From NCBI RefSeq assembly GCF_028290435.1, contig NZ_JAQGJV010000033.1, positions 1 to 38,504 of the forward strand: 38,504 nt of DNA, written 5' to 3'. Below are positions 15,882-24,154 of this stretch, piece by piece (positions within the stretch are counted from its first letter, which is position 1; each line of letters starts with the position of its first letter). This DNA is from Devosia sp. (lineage in GTDB: Bacteria > Pseudomonadota > Alphaproteobacteria > Rhizobiales > Devosiaceae). A model generated the notes under the pieces. That model searched no databases and was not told the DNA's origin. It saw nothing but the letters and a program-made list of their open reading frames with translations. A program made the position numbers and the translations under genes.

Positions 15882-16047
15882 GCTGCGGCGATACAGATTC
15901 TAGGGACAATTTAAGACTTTCAGAATTTATTGTTTGTTTGCAATGGCTTGATGTCCGCCAAATCCTAACGCTCGGCTCGCCGCAGAAAACCTGGGTGAGG
16001 AACGTACCTCACAAAACTGCCGCCAAAATCCGGGCTTGCGCAAAAAT

Positions 16048-16063
16048 TTGAAATCGCTTTGAA
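16048..16063. promoter_or_regulatory. Second candidate ThuR operator
   Basis: TTGAAATCGCTTTGAA is an imperfect palindrome centred on CG. It shares the CGCTTT core with the thuE operator, and the two centres are 215 bases apart. It lies 138 bases before the thuR start, so it could mediate autoregulation or DNA looping. Confidence 0.5.
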
Positions 16064-16200
16064 TGATCCCAGGAGGAGATGCGCGAAACCGCTGTTCAAA
16101 GCGGACGCGTGCCCCTAAGGCAAGTTTCAGACAGTGCAAATCGCCTGGTTTTACCGGCATTGCGCGACTGTTCAATGATGGCCCGGGGCAGTTTCAATCA

Positions 16201-17223
16201 ATGCGGCTGAAAGATCTCGCGCAACATCTGGGCCTGTCTCAAACCACGGTAAGCCGGGCCCTGAACGGCTATCCCGAGGTCAACGAGGCAACACGCCTGC
16301 GCGTTGCCGAGACCGCCGCCCGGCTGGGTTACCGCCCCAATGCCAGCGCCCTGCGCTTGGCCACCGGCCGCGCCGGGGCCATCGGCATGGTGCTGCGCGC
16401 CTCGACCGAATTCGGCCCGCATTCCAGCGAGTTTTTGGGGGGTGTGGGTGAAAGACTCGCGGCCGAAGAGATCGATATCCTGGTCTCGACGGTCGAGACC
16501 TATCAGGACGAAATCGCCGCCTATCGCCGCTTCGCCGCCAGCCAGCGCGTCGATGCGGTCATTCTGCAATCGCCCAAGCTCAACGATCAGCGCGCCGAAC
16601 TGTTGATGGACCTAGGCCTGCCCTTCGTGCTGCACGGCCGCACCAACGCGGCCCGGCCGCTGGCCTGGCTCGATATCGACAATACCGGCGCCATCGAACG
16701 CGCCACCTCGCACCTGCTCGACCTCGGACACCGGCGGATCGCGCTGCTCAATGGCATGAAGGGACAGACCTTTGCCGAGCACCGTGAACTTGGGTATCTG
16801 GCGGCCCTGTCGGCGCGTGGGGTGTCGTTCGATCCGGCGCTGATGGGCAATTCCACCTTCACCGACGAAGTCGCGTTCCGCCTGGCCCAGGCCATGCTCG
16901 AACTGCGTCCCCGCCCCACGGCGTTTCTCGCTGGCTCGATGATGACGGCGCTGGGCGTATTCCGCGCCATTCGACAAGCCGGGCTGACCCTGGGCCAAGA
17001 AGTCTCGATGATCGCCCACGACGACGTGTTTCCGTATCTCAACGCCGACAACATGTACCCGACGATGTCGACGACGCGGTCATCCATCCGGACCGCCGGG
17101 GTGCGGATTGCGGAGCTGATCCTGCAGATCTTGTCGGGCAAGCCGGTCGAGGATATCCACGAATTGTGGCCGGTTGAACTGGTGCTGCGGCAGAGTTCAG
17201 GGCCGGTGATGGCGGAAAAGTAG
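16201..17223 (+). CDS. thuR: ThuR, LacI-family regulator of the thu operon
   Basis: A 340-residue LacI-family repressor. The HTH begins at once, MRLKDLAQHLGLSQTTVSRA, followed by the hinge helix LGYRPNASALRLATG at 48-62. The periplasmic-binding-like sensor domain then follows (GAIGMVLRAS, VDAVILQSPK, HRRIALLNG). It is divergent from thuE and 498 bases from it, with two candidate operators in between. In S. meliloti the divergent ThuR represses thuEFGKAB and is released by trehalose or maltose. The start at 16201 gives the family's normal N-terminus; the frame remains open to 16063, but that extension lacks family features. The ribosome site is weak (GGGG). Confidence 0.9.
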   Translation: MRLKDLAQHLGLSQTTVSRALNGYPEVNEATRLRVAETAARLGYRPNASALRLATGRAGAIGMVLRASTEFGPHSSEFLGGVGERLAAEEIDILVSTVETYQDEIAAYRRFAASQRVDAVILQSPKLNDQRAELLMDLGLPFVLHGRTNAARPLAWLDIDNTGAIERATSHLLDLGHRRIALLNGMKGQTFAEHRELGYLAALSARGVSFDPALMGNSTFTDEVAFRLAQAMLELRPRPTAFLAGSMMTALGVFRAIRQAGLTLGQEVSMIAHDDVFPYLNADNMYPTMSTTRSSIRTAGVRIAELILQILSGKPVEDIHELWPVELVLRQSSGPVMAEK

Positions 17224-17224
17224 G

Positions 17225-18316
17225 CTACCCCACCCGCAACATGTGATTATCAAACGAAAAATCGAACTGCCGGCGGGCTTCGCCGGAGCCGGCGATGCCG
17301 ATGAGTTCGCCCTCGCCGCTGCTGGCGACGAAGCCGGTGCCATCGGGGGCGAGGCCACAGCCGTTGCGCAGGGTTTCGACCAGAACGGGGCGCTTGCCTT
17401 CGGCATCAATGGCCACCAGCAGGTCGCCTTCGGGGGACGATACGGCAATGGTTGAACCGTCAGCCGAGGCGGCGACGGAGCCGACATAGTTGCGCAGATC
17501 AAGCAGCGTATCGCTGGGCAGTTCGATCAGCTTGATCTCGCCATCCATGGTGGCATAGCCGACCAGTTGCGGGCTGGCGCTGGCGCTGCCGCGGAACTGG
17601 CAGCCGAACCAGACGCGGCTGCGCGCATCCACCGCCATGTGGCGGATCGAGAGTTGATGCAGACCCGCATCGAGCCGCAATTGGCCGACCAGTTCGCCAG
17701 TGGTGCGATCCACGAAGGCCACGGAAGGGTCCATGGTATCGAGGTTAAGTTCGGTGCGGCCGTAATCGGGATGGGTCTCAATGCCGCCATTGGCGATGAC
17801 CAGCGTCTTGCCATCGGGCATGAGCAGCAATTCGTGCGGGCCGGTGCCGTAGGTGGGGAATTCGGAAATTCGCTGGTAGCCGGCCTTGGTGTCATAGACG
17901 CCGATAACGCCCTTGGCCGCCTCGAAATCGCTCTCGGTGGCGTAGAGCCATCGGCCATCGGGCGAGAACACGCCGTGGCCGTAGAAATGGCGGCCCTCGG
18001 GGCTGGTCAGTGTGATCGGGGCTTCTTTGCCGGCGGGATCGAACACAACCGCAAAGGTGCCGGGCTGGCGTGCGAACACCACGCCCCTACCCGCCTCAAG
18101 GCTGACGGTGATGTCATGGCCGCGATCGGGCAGCGCCAGCGTGGTGATGACATCGCCGCGCTCGCCCATCAGCACGGCGCCATAGCCACCCGCCTTGGTT
18201 TGCACCGAGGAGGCAAAGACCAGCTCGTTGCGCTCCAGCGCCATGAGCTGTTGCGGCATGAGGCTGGCCGCGAAGCCGACGCCGGCCGCTTTCAGAAATG
18301 CCCGGCGCTGCCACAT
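17225..18316 (-). CDS. DUF1513 Tat-exported beta-propeller-like protein of the iron operon
   Basis: A 363-residue exported protein with a twin-arginine signal at its very start (MWQRRAFLKAAGVGFAASLM). The rest has WD/YVTN-like propeller repeats: FYGHGVFSPDGRWLYATESD, YGTGPHELLLMPDGKTLVIAN, VAASADGSTIAVSSPEG. DUF1513 proteins are found almost only as the last gene of imelysin/di-heme oxidoreductase operons, as here. The molecular role is unknown. It starts two bases after the end of the second imelysin gene and has GGAG upstream. Confidence 0.88.
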   Translation of the reverse strand: MWQRRAFLKAAGVGFAASLMPQQLMALERNELVFASSVQTKAGGYGAVLMGERGDVITTLALPDRGHDITVSLEAGRGVVFARQPGTFAVVFDPAGKEAPITLTSPEGRHFYGHGVFSPDGRWLYATESDFEAAKGVIGVYDTKAGYQRISEFPTYGTGPHELLLMPDGKTLVIANGGIETHPDYGRTELNLDTMDPSVAFVDRTTGELVGQLRLDAGLHQLSIRHMAVDARSRVWFGCQFRGSASASPQLVGYATMDGEIKLIELPSDTLLDLRNYVGSVAASADGSTIAVSSPEGDLLVAIDAEGKRPVLVETLRNGCGLAPDGTGFVASSGEGELIGIAGSGEARRQFDFSFDNHMLRVG

Positions 18317-18318
18317 GA

Positions 18319-19392
18319 TCAGTCTCCGTCCAGGGAGGAGAAGCCGACGCTGAGCCCCAATGCCGATGACAATTGTTCGCCGATCAGTACGCCAAGCTGC
18401 TGGGTTGCGGTGACGACATCGGCCAGCGCTTGTGCTTGGGCGGGATCGGCCACGGCGGCATCGACTGGATCGGTGACCAGGTCCAGCGCCGCGTCGGCCT
18501 TGGAGAATTCGGCGGTGATCGATGCCGGGAGATCCGCCTTATCGTTGGGGACGCCGCCGCTGATGCCGGAGAGCGCGAACAACGATTGCAGGCCATCCAC
18601 ATTGGCGCGGATCATCGGCACGGTCAGGCCGGACCGCCAGAACAGCGCCAGCTTGGGCTTGGCGCCGACGTCGCCCTTGGCAAGGAATGGGTTGAGCCGC
18701 GTATCGCGCACCGCCTCGATGCCATGCGACAGGATGCCGACCAGTTCCTCCTGCGCCTCGATGGGCGTGCGGAAATCGGTGAACGTGGCGTCCGGCTTCA
18801 TCAGGTGCAGCGCAATGCCGTCCTCGGCATTCCAGGCGGTCACCAGTTCATCGGCAACGCCAGCGACACTCTGGGCAATGGCCGAACCGTAGCGGCAGCG
18901 GAAGGCACCATCTGCGGTCTGCAGCGTCTCGAAGCCGGTGCCGTAAAGCACGAACTCCAACGCTGTCAGGCCTTGGACGGCCACGCTCTTGTCCTTGAGC
19001 GTTGCCGGATTGGTGGCACTTTCGTCCTTGCTCGACAGAATGGCCTGGACCTGCTTGAGGGCGATGCCTTTGCGATCAGGCCAGAACAACAGGCGTTCGG
19101 CGCGGTTTTCGTCCATGATCGGGCCGACGCGGATCGCCTCGATGCGGCCGAAGGCAGTCCCGGTGTCGCCGAAGGCGGCGTCGACAGCGCTCAAATTGGC
19201 TTCGGACGGCGTGGTGCAGAGTTGGGAGACTGCGCTGCTCAACACGTCCGCCTTGGCGCCGAAATCGGTCATCGCCGGGCGGATGAAATTGTTCACCGCG
19301 CCGCGCATGACCTCGCCGGGCGAGGTGGACAATTGCGCCATGGCGGGGCCGGCAATCATCGCGAACAGCAGAGCCAGCAATATCCGCATCAC
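18319..19392 (-). CDS. Imelysin-family periplasmic protein (second copy, GxHxxE changed)
   Basis: A 357-residue exported protein. The signal peptide is residues 1-19 (AMA cleavage). The body has imelysin helical repeats: VMRGAVNNFIRPAMTDF, RIEAIRVGPIMDENRAERLLFWPD, LEFVLYGTGFE. Imelysins are proposed periplasmic iron-binding or iron-regulated proteins, most with a GxHxxE motif. Here the site reads GLTALE at 141-146, so His is replaced by Thr while Glu146 stays. The upstream imelysin in the same operon keeps the full motif. This copy may therefore have lost metal binding or taken a partner role. It overlaps the di-heme gene by four bases. Confidence 0.88.
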   Translation of the reverse strand: MMRILLALLFAMIAGPAMAQLSTSPGEVMRGAVNNFIRPAMTDFGAKADVLSSAVSQLCTTPSEANLSAVDAAFGDTGTAFGRIEAIRVGPIMDENRAERLLFWPDRKGIALKQVQAILSSKDESATNPATLKDKSVAVQGLTALEFVLYGTGFETLQTADGAFRCRYGSAIAQSVAGVADELVTAWNAEDGIALHLMKPDATFTDFRTPIEAQEELVGILSHGIEAVRDTRLNPFLAKGDVGAKPKLALFWRSGLTVPMIRANVDGLQSLFALSGISGGVPNDKADLPASITAEFSKADAALDLVTDPVDAAVADPAQAQALADVVTATQQLGVLIGEQLSSALGLSVGFSSLDGD

Positions 19393-20900
19393 AACGACTC
19401 CAGGAAGGCGATGAGATCATCGCGGGTGGATTTCGGCAGGTCGGCGAAAGCGTCACGCGCCTTCTGGCCCTCGCCACCATGCCAGAGAATGGCCTCGGTC
19501 AGGTTGCGCGCCCGCCCATCATGCAGGAATTGCGTATGCGCCGAAACCGTCTGCGTCAGCCCGATGCCCCAGAGCGGCGGCGTGCGCCATTCGTAGCCAT
19601 CGGCCTGCCCCTCGGGGCGGTTATCGGCAAGGCCCTCGCCCATATCGTGCAGCAAAAAGTCCGAATAGGGCCAGATGAGCTGGAATTGGTGGATTTTCTC
19701 AGGCGCGTCCCGGCTGGTGATGAATTTGGGCATGTGGCAGGCGGCGCAGCCGGCGCCATAGAACGCTGCCTTGCCGCGCAGCACCGCCGCATCGCCGGCA
19801 TCGCGCCGCTCGGGCACGCCGAGAGTCTGCGAATAGAATGTGACGAGGTCCATGACCGGGTCCGGGGCCTCGGAGTCGCCGAGCCGGGCCTGAACACCGG
19901 TCGGCATGGCCAGGCATTCGGGCTGGCGCTCGGTGCAGTCACCATGTGGCAGGTTATCGATGGGGTTCGATATGCCGATGTCGCCCGCAAAGGCAGCGGC
20001 GGACTGGCTGCGAACGGTCGCCATGCCGGCTTTCCAGCCGAAGCGGCCGATCATGACGGTGTTGCTGACCGGGTCGACGGTCCAGTTGGCCTTGCCGGAA
20101 ATACCGTCGCCGTCGAGGTCTTCGGGATCGGCATGGGCCAGAATATCGGCGGCGGGTATCTGCTCTACGAGGCCTAGCCCGATCATCGGCGGCGCCACGC
20201 GGGGTGACAGCATGACATCGGGCGCCATCGGGCCGTAGTTGAGGTCGGCGACGGAATAATGCGGGTTCTGGAGGGTCACCACCGTGCCGTCGGCCAACGT
20301 CACCGGGAGGTCGGTATAGTCGATCACCATGCGGCCCTCGGCCTTGAGGCCGGGCACGGCGAAATCCTGCAATTGCGTGCCATAGGTGGGATCTCCCACC
20401 TCGCCCGCGATGACGCCATCCATGGCCAGGCGCGTGTCATTCTCGCCCGGCGGCACCGAGAGGCGGAGGAACATCGAAACGCCGTCATTGCCGATGCTCG
20501 GCGGATGGCCGCGTCCGTCCTTGAGATGGCAGCTCTGGCAGCCGCGCGCGTTAAATAGCGGACCCAGCCCGTCCGAAGCCTGCGTCGAGGATGGGGAACT
20601 CACCCAGATTTTGCGGAACAGCGCATTGCCGAGCTTGAAGGTTTCTTCCTGCTCGAAGCTCAGATTGTCCATGAAATGGGAGAACGAGTCGGCATTGACG
20701 GTGAACTTCGTCGTGCCCTTGCCGGCCTGCAGGTTTTCCGAAGCTTCAGGCTTGGAGAAATCCGTGGTCGGCGCGGTGACGCGGACGACGCGGGCAAGGT
20801 CTTCGGGAGTCAAATCGGTGCGGACATTGACCTTGTCCTGCGCGAAGGCGAGGCCGGTGGCAAGGAGCGCGACGAGGACGAGGGTCAGGCGGGTTTTCAT
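19389..20900 (-). CDS. Di-heme c-type oxidoreductase (DUF1111) of the iron operon
   Basis: A 503-residue exported cytochrome. The signal peptide is 1-20 (AFA). The heme c sites are CQSCH at 121-125 and CAACH at 385-389. DPEDLDGDGISGK near 258-270 looks like a Ca-binding loop. The architecture is that of the di-heme oxidoreductase (formerly thiol oxidoreductase-like) family. In this conserved operon type it is thought to assist periplasmic iron redox handling together with imelysins; this is inference from gene context in many proteobacteria. It overlaps the next gene by four bases and is separated from the first imelysin by a 163-base gap containing a palindrome. Confidence 0.9.
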   Translation of the reverse strand: MKTRLTLVLVALLATGLAFAQDKVNVRTDLTPEDLARVVRVTAPTTDFSKPEASENLQAGKGTTKFTVNADSFSHFMDNLSFEQEETFKLGNALFRKIWVSSPSSTQASDGLGPLFNARGCQSCHLKDGRGHPPSIGNDGVSMFLRLSVPPGENDTRLAMDGVIAGEVGDPTYGTQLQDFAVPGLKAEGRMVIDYTDLPVTLADGTVVTLQNPHYSVADLNYGPMAPDVMLSPRVAPPMIGLGLVEQIPAADILAHADPEDLDGDGISGKANWTVDPVSNTVMIGRFGWKAGMATVRSQSAAAFAGDIGISNPIDNLPHGDCTERQPECLAMPTGVQARLGDSEAPDPVMDLVTFYSQTLGVPERRDAGDAAVLRGKAAFYGAGCAACHMPKFITSRDAPEKIHQFQLIWPYSDFLLHDMGEGLADNRPEGQADGYEWRTPPLWGIGLTQTVSAHTQFLHDGRARNLTEAILWHGGEGQKARDAFADLPKSTRDDLIAFLESL

Positions 20901-20927
20901 TAGAGGTTTCCAGTTCGCTCTGGCTTA

Positions 20928-21034
20928 CCCCCACCCCGGACCTCCCCTCAAGGGGGAGGGGGCGAGCAAGCCGATGCGTCGCAGCGAGTGGAGCCAGTCC
21001 CCTCCCCCTTGAGGGGAGGGGTTAGGGGTGGGGG
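20928..21034. repeat. GC-rich palindromic repeat inside the iron operon
   Basis: The arms at about 20928-20962 and 20999-21034 are inverted copies of a CCCCCACCCC...CCTCCCCTCAAGGGGGAGG element, and each arm itself contains a small palindrome. It belongs to the same CTCCCC/GGGGAG family as the repeats at 374-462 and 26943-26990. It lies between two co-directional genes and could limit read-through from the first imelysin gene. Confidence 0.7.
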
Positions 21035-21063
21035 GAGCCCCCCCACACGAGTGGAGCTAATCC

Positions 21064-22326
21064 TTACTCGAACACCGAATCCGGGTTCGACAGGCTGTCG
21101 CTGTCTTCGATGGTGACATTGTCGAGCTGCAGCAGGGCGACCGCGCGTTCGATGCCGCGGGTCTGGGCGATCAGCGCGTCGATGCCGGCCTGCACGGTGG
21201 CATTGCCCTCGACATTGCCTTCGGCGATCTGCTGGTCATAGGCTTCGCCGTTTTCCGCGCGGGTGGCGATGGCCGTCAGCTTGACCACCGTGTCGTCGAG
21301 CAGCGCCTTGATTTCGGTATCCAGCGTTGGGTCCTTGGCGGCAACCAATTGCGAAAGCGAGGGGCCTTCGACGACCGAGCCGTCGACGCGGGTGTATTTG
21401 CCCACATAGACATTGCGCACGCCGATGCCGTCATTGAGGTGCGACACGTGGGTGTTGTCGGAGAAGCAGTCATGCTCTTCCTCGGGATCATGCAGCAGTA
21501 GGCCCAGCTTCATGCGCTCGCCGGCCACTTCGCCATAGGACAGCGAGCCCATGCCGGTCAGGATCGACGCGATGCCGAGGCCCGGGCTGGCTTCGCGAGC
21601 AGCGCCGCCCTCGGCCCAATCGCCGACCATTTCTTGCAGATCGCTCACCAGCAGCGTCGTTGCGGCCTTGAGATAGGCGGCGCGGCGATCGGCATGCTCG
21701 GCGGTCGAGTAATCGGTGAACGGACGCTCGCCGGCGCCGGGACCGGTGCCGTGCAGGTCCTGGCCCCAGAGCAGGAATTCGATGGCGTGGTAGCCAGTCG
21801 CCACATTGGACTCGACGCCAGCGGCTTCCTGCAGCTTGTCCTGCAGCAGTTCCGGGGTGATCTCGGTAGCGTCGATTTCCGCGCCGTCGACCATGATCTT
21901 GGGGTTGGCAATGATATTGGCGACGTAAAGCGGGTTGCTGTCGCTCTCGGTGCCATAGCCGGCGTCGACATAGTCGATCAGGCCTTCATCCAGCGGCCAG
22001 GCGTTCACCTTGCCCTCCCAATCGTCGACGATCGGGTTGCCGAAGCGGAATGCCTCGGTCTGCTGGTAGGGAATGCGGGCGGCCTTCCAGGCGTCGCGGG
22101 CGGCTTGAAGCGTCGCCTCGCTGGGCGTCGCGATCAGGCCATCGACGGCGGTCTCGAGCGCCTTCGCGGTGCTCAGCGCATCGCCGTAACCGGCTTCGGC
22201 GATATTGGCGTAATTGGTCAGCACGTCCGCATCAGCCGGCGCCTGCGCGAAAGCCGCGACGGGCGCTACGGACAGTGTGAGAACCAGGGCGTAGCGCTTG
22301 AGCGCTTTGGTGCCGGTCAGGACCAT
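21064..22326 (-). CDS. Imelysin-family periplasmic iron-regulated protein (full GxHxxE)
   Basis: A 420-residue exported protein, with a signal peptide to about residue 28 (AFAQA). The imelysin motif GYHAIEFLLWGQDLHG is complete at 178-193 (His180, Glu183). Other family segments are EAFRFGNPIVDDWEGKVNAW and GERMKLGLLLHDPEEEHDCFSDNT. This is the IrpA-like long imelysin, first in an operon with the di-heme protein, a second imelysin and DUF1513. The start at 22326 has GGAGGAA upstream; the frame is open to 22407, without a start signal. An Irr/ICE-like box lies about 110 bases upstream, consistent with iron control. Confidence 0.9.
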   Translation of the reverse strand: MVLTGTKALKRYALVLTLSVAPVAAFAQAPADADVLTNYANIAEAGYGDALSTAKALETAVDGLIATPSEATLQAARDAWKAARIPYQQTEAFRFGNPIVDDWEGKVNAWPLDEGLIDYVDAGYGTESDSNPLYVANIIANPKIMVDGAEIDATEITPELLQDKLQEAAGVESNVATGYHAIEFLLWGQDLHGTGPGAGERPFTDYSTAEHADRRAAYLKAATTLLVSDLQEMVGDWAEGGAAREASPGLGIASILTGMGSLSYGEVAGERMKLGLLLHDPEEEHDCFSDNTHVSHLNDGIGVRNVYVGKYTRVDGSVVEGPSLSQLVAAKDPTLDTEIKALLDDTVVKLTAIATRAENGEAYDQQIAEGNVEGNATVQAGIDALIAQTRGIERAVALLQLDNVTIEDSDSLSNPDSVFE

Positions 22327-22433
22327 GGAAAATTCCTCCAGAGGATTAATTTCTGCGCGGGCCAACAGCATGGGACGCGACGATCCAAAGCGGACTATCA
22401 ATCTCAACTTATAAAATCAATAACAATCCCAGT

Positions 22434-22454
22434 AGTTTAGAAGCGATCTAAACT
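22434..22454. promoter_or_regulatory. Irr/ICE-like iron-control palindrome
   Basis: AGTTTAGA (22434-22441), five bases, TCTAAACT (22447-22454): a perfect inverted repeat. The inner 17 bases, TTTAGAAGCGATCTAAA, differ at one position from the iron control element (TTTAGAA-N3-TTCTAAA) bound by Irr in Rhizobiales. It stands upstream of the imelysin operon and the AT-rich segment at 22400-22425 that may hold its promoter. Confidence 0.75.
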
Positions 22455-22974
22455 GGATTGCTACCCCAAATTCCCTACGGCTGGTAAAAAACTGTGCGCG
22501 TTCCAATGCTTGCCTCTCGCCCAAGCGATTCAGCCGAGCGCTCACAGTTAGTTTTGCCTGGAGCCGTGCCCGGCGCTCGCTTGACCAGCGCCAAGGCGGA
22601 TCAGCAGCCTCTCGCAACGTTGCAGCACCAATTTTTGACCATCTGGACTAAGTTCATCCAAACATGCACTGTCACAATTGCAATCGGGGGGATGCTCATG
22701 GACCATACAGACAGTCGAATGAACCGGTCGCAGCGGCGCGCATAGCCCGTTGAAACGGTCCATGGGACCGTTTTACTCCGTCATTCAACTGTCACGTAGC
22801 CTCATTACTTCACCGGCACTTCGCCAGCGCCCCGGCTATGGGCAATGGCGTGTAACCGGCGAAACGGGGCAGCACATTCGCCGGACTTGCGACAAATCTA
22901 CCCGCCTTGCATCCCCGTTCCGACCTGTCGGCATGGATGGCGCGAGGCAAGTCATAAAATCAGGGAGACTGAAC
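22455..22974. other. Long intergenic region without a confident gene
   Basis: About 520 bases between the iron operon and the ABC importer. It contains a hairpin, AAACGGTCC (22753-22761), ATG, GGACCGTTT (22765-22773), followed by TA, which resembles a terminator on the plus strand. A short Cys-rich open frame on the minus strand (22548-22706, starting MVHEHPPDCNCDSACLDEL) has no ribosome site and stays doubtful. No gene obviously ends at the hairpin, so a small RNA is possible. Confidence 0.4.
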
Positions 22975-24081
22975 ATGATCATGAACAAGGCGCTCGCGGC
23001 ATCGGTATCGATGCTCACCGTGATGGCTGTAAGCGCCCCGGCGTTTGCCCAGGCCGATCTGACTGCACTCTACGACGCTGCCAAGGCCGAAGGCCAGTTG
23101 ACCACCATCGCGCTGCCCCATGATTGGTGCGGCTATGGCGCCGTGATCGAAGGCTTCAAGGCCAAGTATCCGGGCATCACCGTCAACGAACTCAACCCCG
23201 ATGCCGGCTCGGCTGACGAAATCGAGGCCATCAAGGCAAACCAGGGCAATACCGGCCCGCAGGCTCCCGACGTGATCGACGTTGGTCTGGCTTTCGGTCC
23301 CCAGGCCAAGGCTGATGGCCTGATCCAGGCCTACAAGGTTTCGACCTGGGACTCGATCCCGGCTGACGCCAAGGATGCCGATGGCTTCTGGTATGGCGAT
23401 TATTATGGCGTGATGGCGTTCCTGGTGAACAAGGACATCGTGACCACCATGCCAACCGACTGGGCCGATCTGGCCAAGCCGGAATATGCCAACGCCGTCG
23501 CTCTTGCTGGTGATCCGCGCGCATCTTCCCAGGCTATCCAGTCCGTCTACGCCGCCGGCCTTTCGACCGGTGCTGACGCTGCTGGTGCCGCTGACGCTGG
23601 CCTCAAGTTCTTTGGCGAGCTCAACAAGGCCGGCAACTTCGTTCCCGTGATCGGCAAGTCCGCATCGCTGGCTCAGGGCACCACCCCGATCGTCGTCGCC
23701 TGGGACTATAACCTGCTCGCATGGCGCGACAGCTTTGCCGGCAACCCGGCGGCTGAAATCGTCGTTCCCAAGACTGGCGTCGTCGCCGGCGTGTATATCC
23801 AGGCGATCTCCGCTTACGCACCCCATCCGAACGCTGCCAAGCTGTGGATGGAATACCTCTATTCGGACGAAGGTCAGCTCGGCTGGCTGAAGGGCTATTG
23901 CCACCCGATCCGCTTCAACGACCTGGCTGCCAAGGGCTCGATCCCGCAGGCAATGCTCGACGCGCTGCCGCCAGCTGAAGGCTATGCCAAGGCCGTGTTC
24001 CCCACCATCGAGGAACAGAATGCTGCCAAGACCGTCATCACCGGCCAGTGGGACACCGCTGTCGGCGCCAACGTTCAGTAA
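22975..24081 (+). CDS. ABC transporter periplasmic binding protein (PotD/AfuA type)
   Basis: A 368-residue solute-binding protein. The signal peptide is 1-25 (AFAQA). The mature chain begins DLTALYDAAKAEGQL, the classic start of class-II iron/polyamine/phosphonate-type binding proteins. It continues with PDVIDVGLAFGPQAKADG and WYGDYYGVMAFLVNKDIV, and has a late GYCHPIRFNDLA segment. The ligand cannot be read from the sequence: Fe3+, polyamine and other small anions or cations are possible. GGGAGA sits upstream of the ATG at 22975. It is first in a four-gene importer operon (binding protein, two permeases, ATPase). Confidence 0.85.
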   Translation: MIMNKALAASVSMLTVMAVSAPAFAQADLTALYDAAKAEGQLTTIALPHDWCGYGAVIEGFKAKYPGITVNELNPDAGSADEIEAIKANQGNTGPQAPDVIDVGLAFGPQAKADGLIQAYKVSTWDSIPADAKDADGFWYGDYYGVMAFLVNKDIVTTMPTDWADLAKPEYANAVALAGDPRASSQAIQSVYAAGLSTGADAAGAADAGLKFFGELNKAGNFVPVIGKSASLAQGTTPIVVAWDYNLLAWRDSFAGNPAAEIVVPKTGVVAGVYIQAISAYAPHPNAAKLWMEYLYSDEGQLGWLKGYCHPIRFNDLAAKGSIPQAMLDALPPAEGYAKAVFPTIEEQNAAKTVITGQWDTAVGANVQ

Positions 24082-24098
24082 GCTTTAGACGACAAGAC

Positions 24099-24128
24099 GC
24101 TCTCTCGCCCATCGCGGGGCGAGAGAGC
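24099..24128 (+). other. Stem-loop after the binding-protein gene
   Basis: A perfect 12-bp stem, GCTCTCTCGCCC (24099-24110) with GGGCGAGAGAGC (24117-24128), around ATCGCG. It lacks a T run and precedes the permease gene, so it probably stabilises the binding-protein mRNA. Confidence 0.8.
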
Positions 24129-24154
24129 AAATCCTCCGGGGGTACGAGGACAGC

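Noticed and set aside
16079..16210. 43-codon frame ahead of thuR following AGGAGGAG
   Set aside because: The ribosome site is only about two bases from the ATG, too close for efficient use, and the peptide has no features.
17225..22326. Operon considered as an EfeUOB ferrous-iron system
   Set aside because: There is no Fe2+ permease or DyP peroxidase; the set is the imelysin/di-heme/DUF1513 type.
22494..22745. Possible small protein on the plus strand (83 codons)
   Set aside because: No ribosome site, no recognisable domain, and composition like intergenic DNA.
22851..22877. Third TGTAACC upstream of the ABC importer
   Set aside because: Sixteen bases on, the sequence is ACAT and not CGAA, so it fails the pattern of the two SigF promoters.
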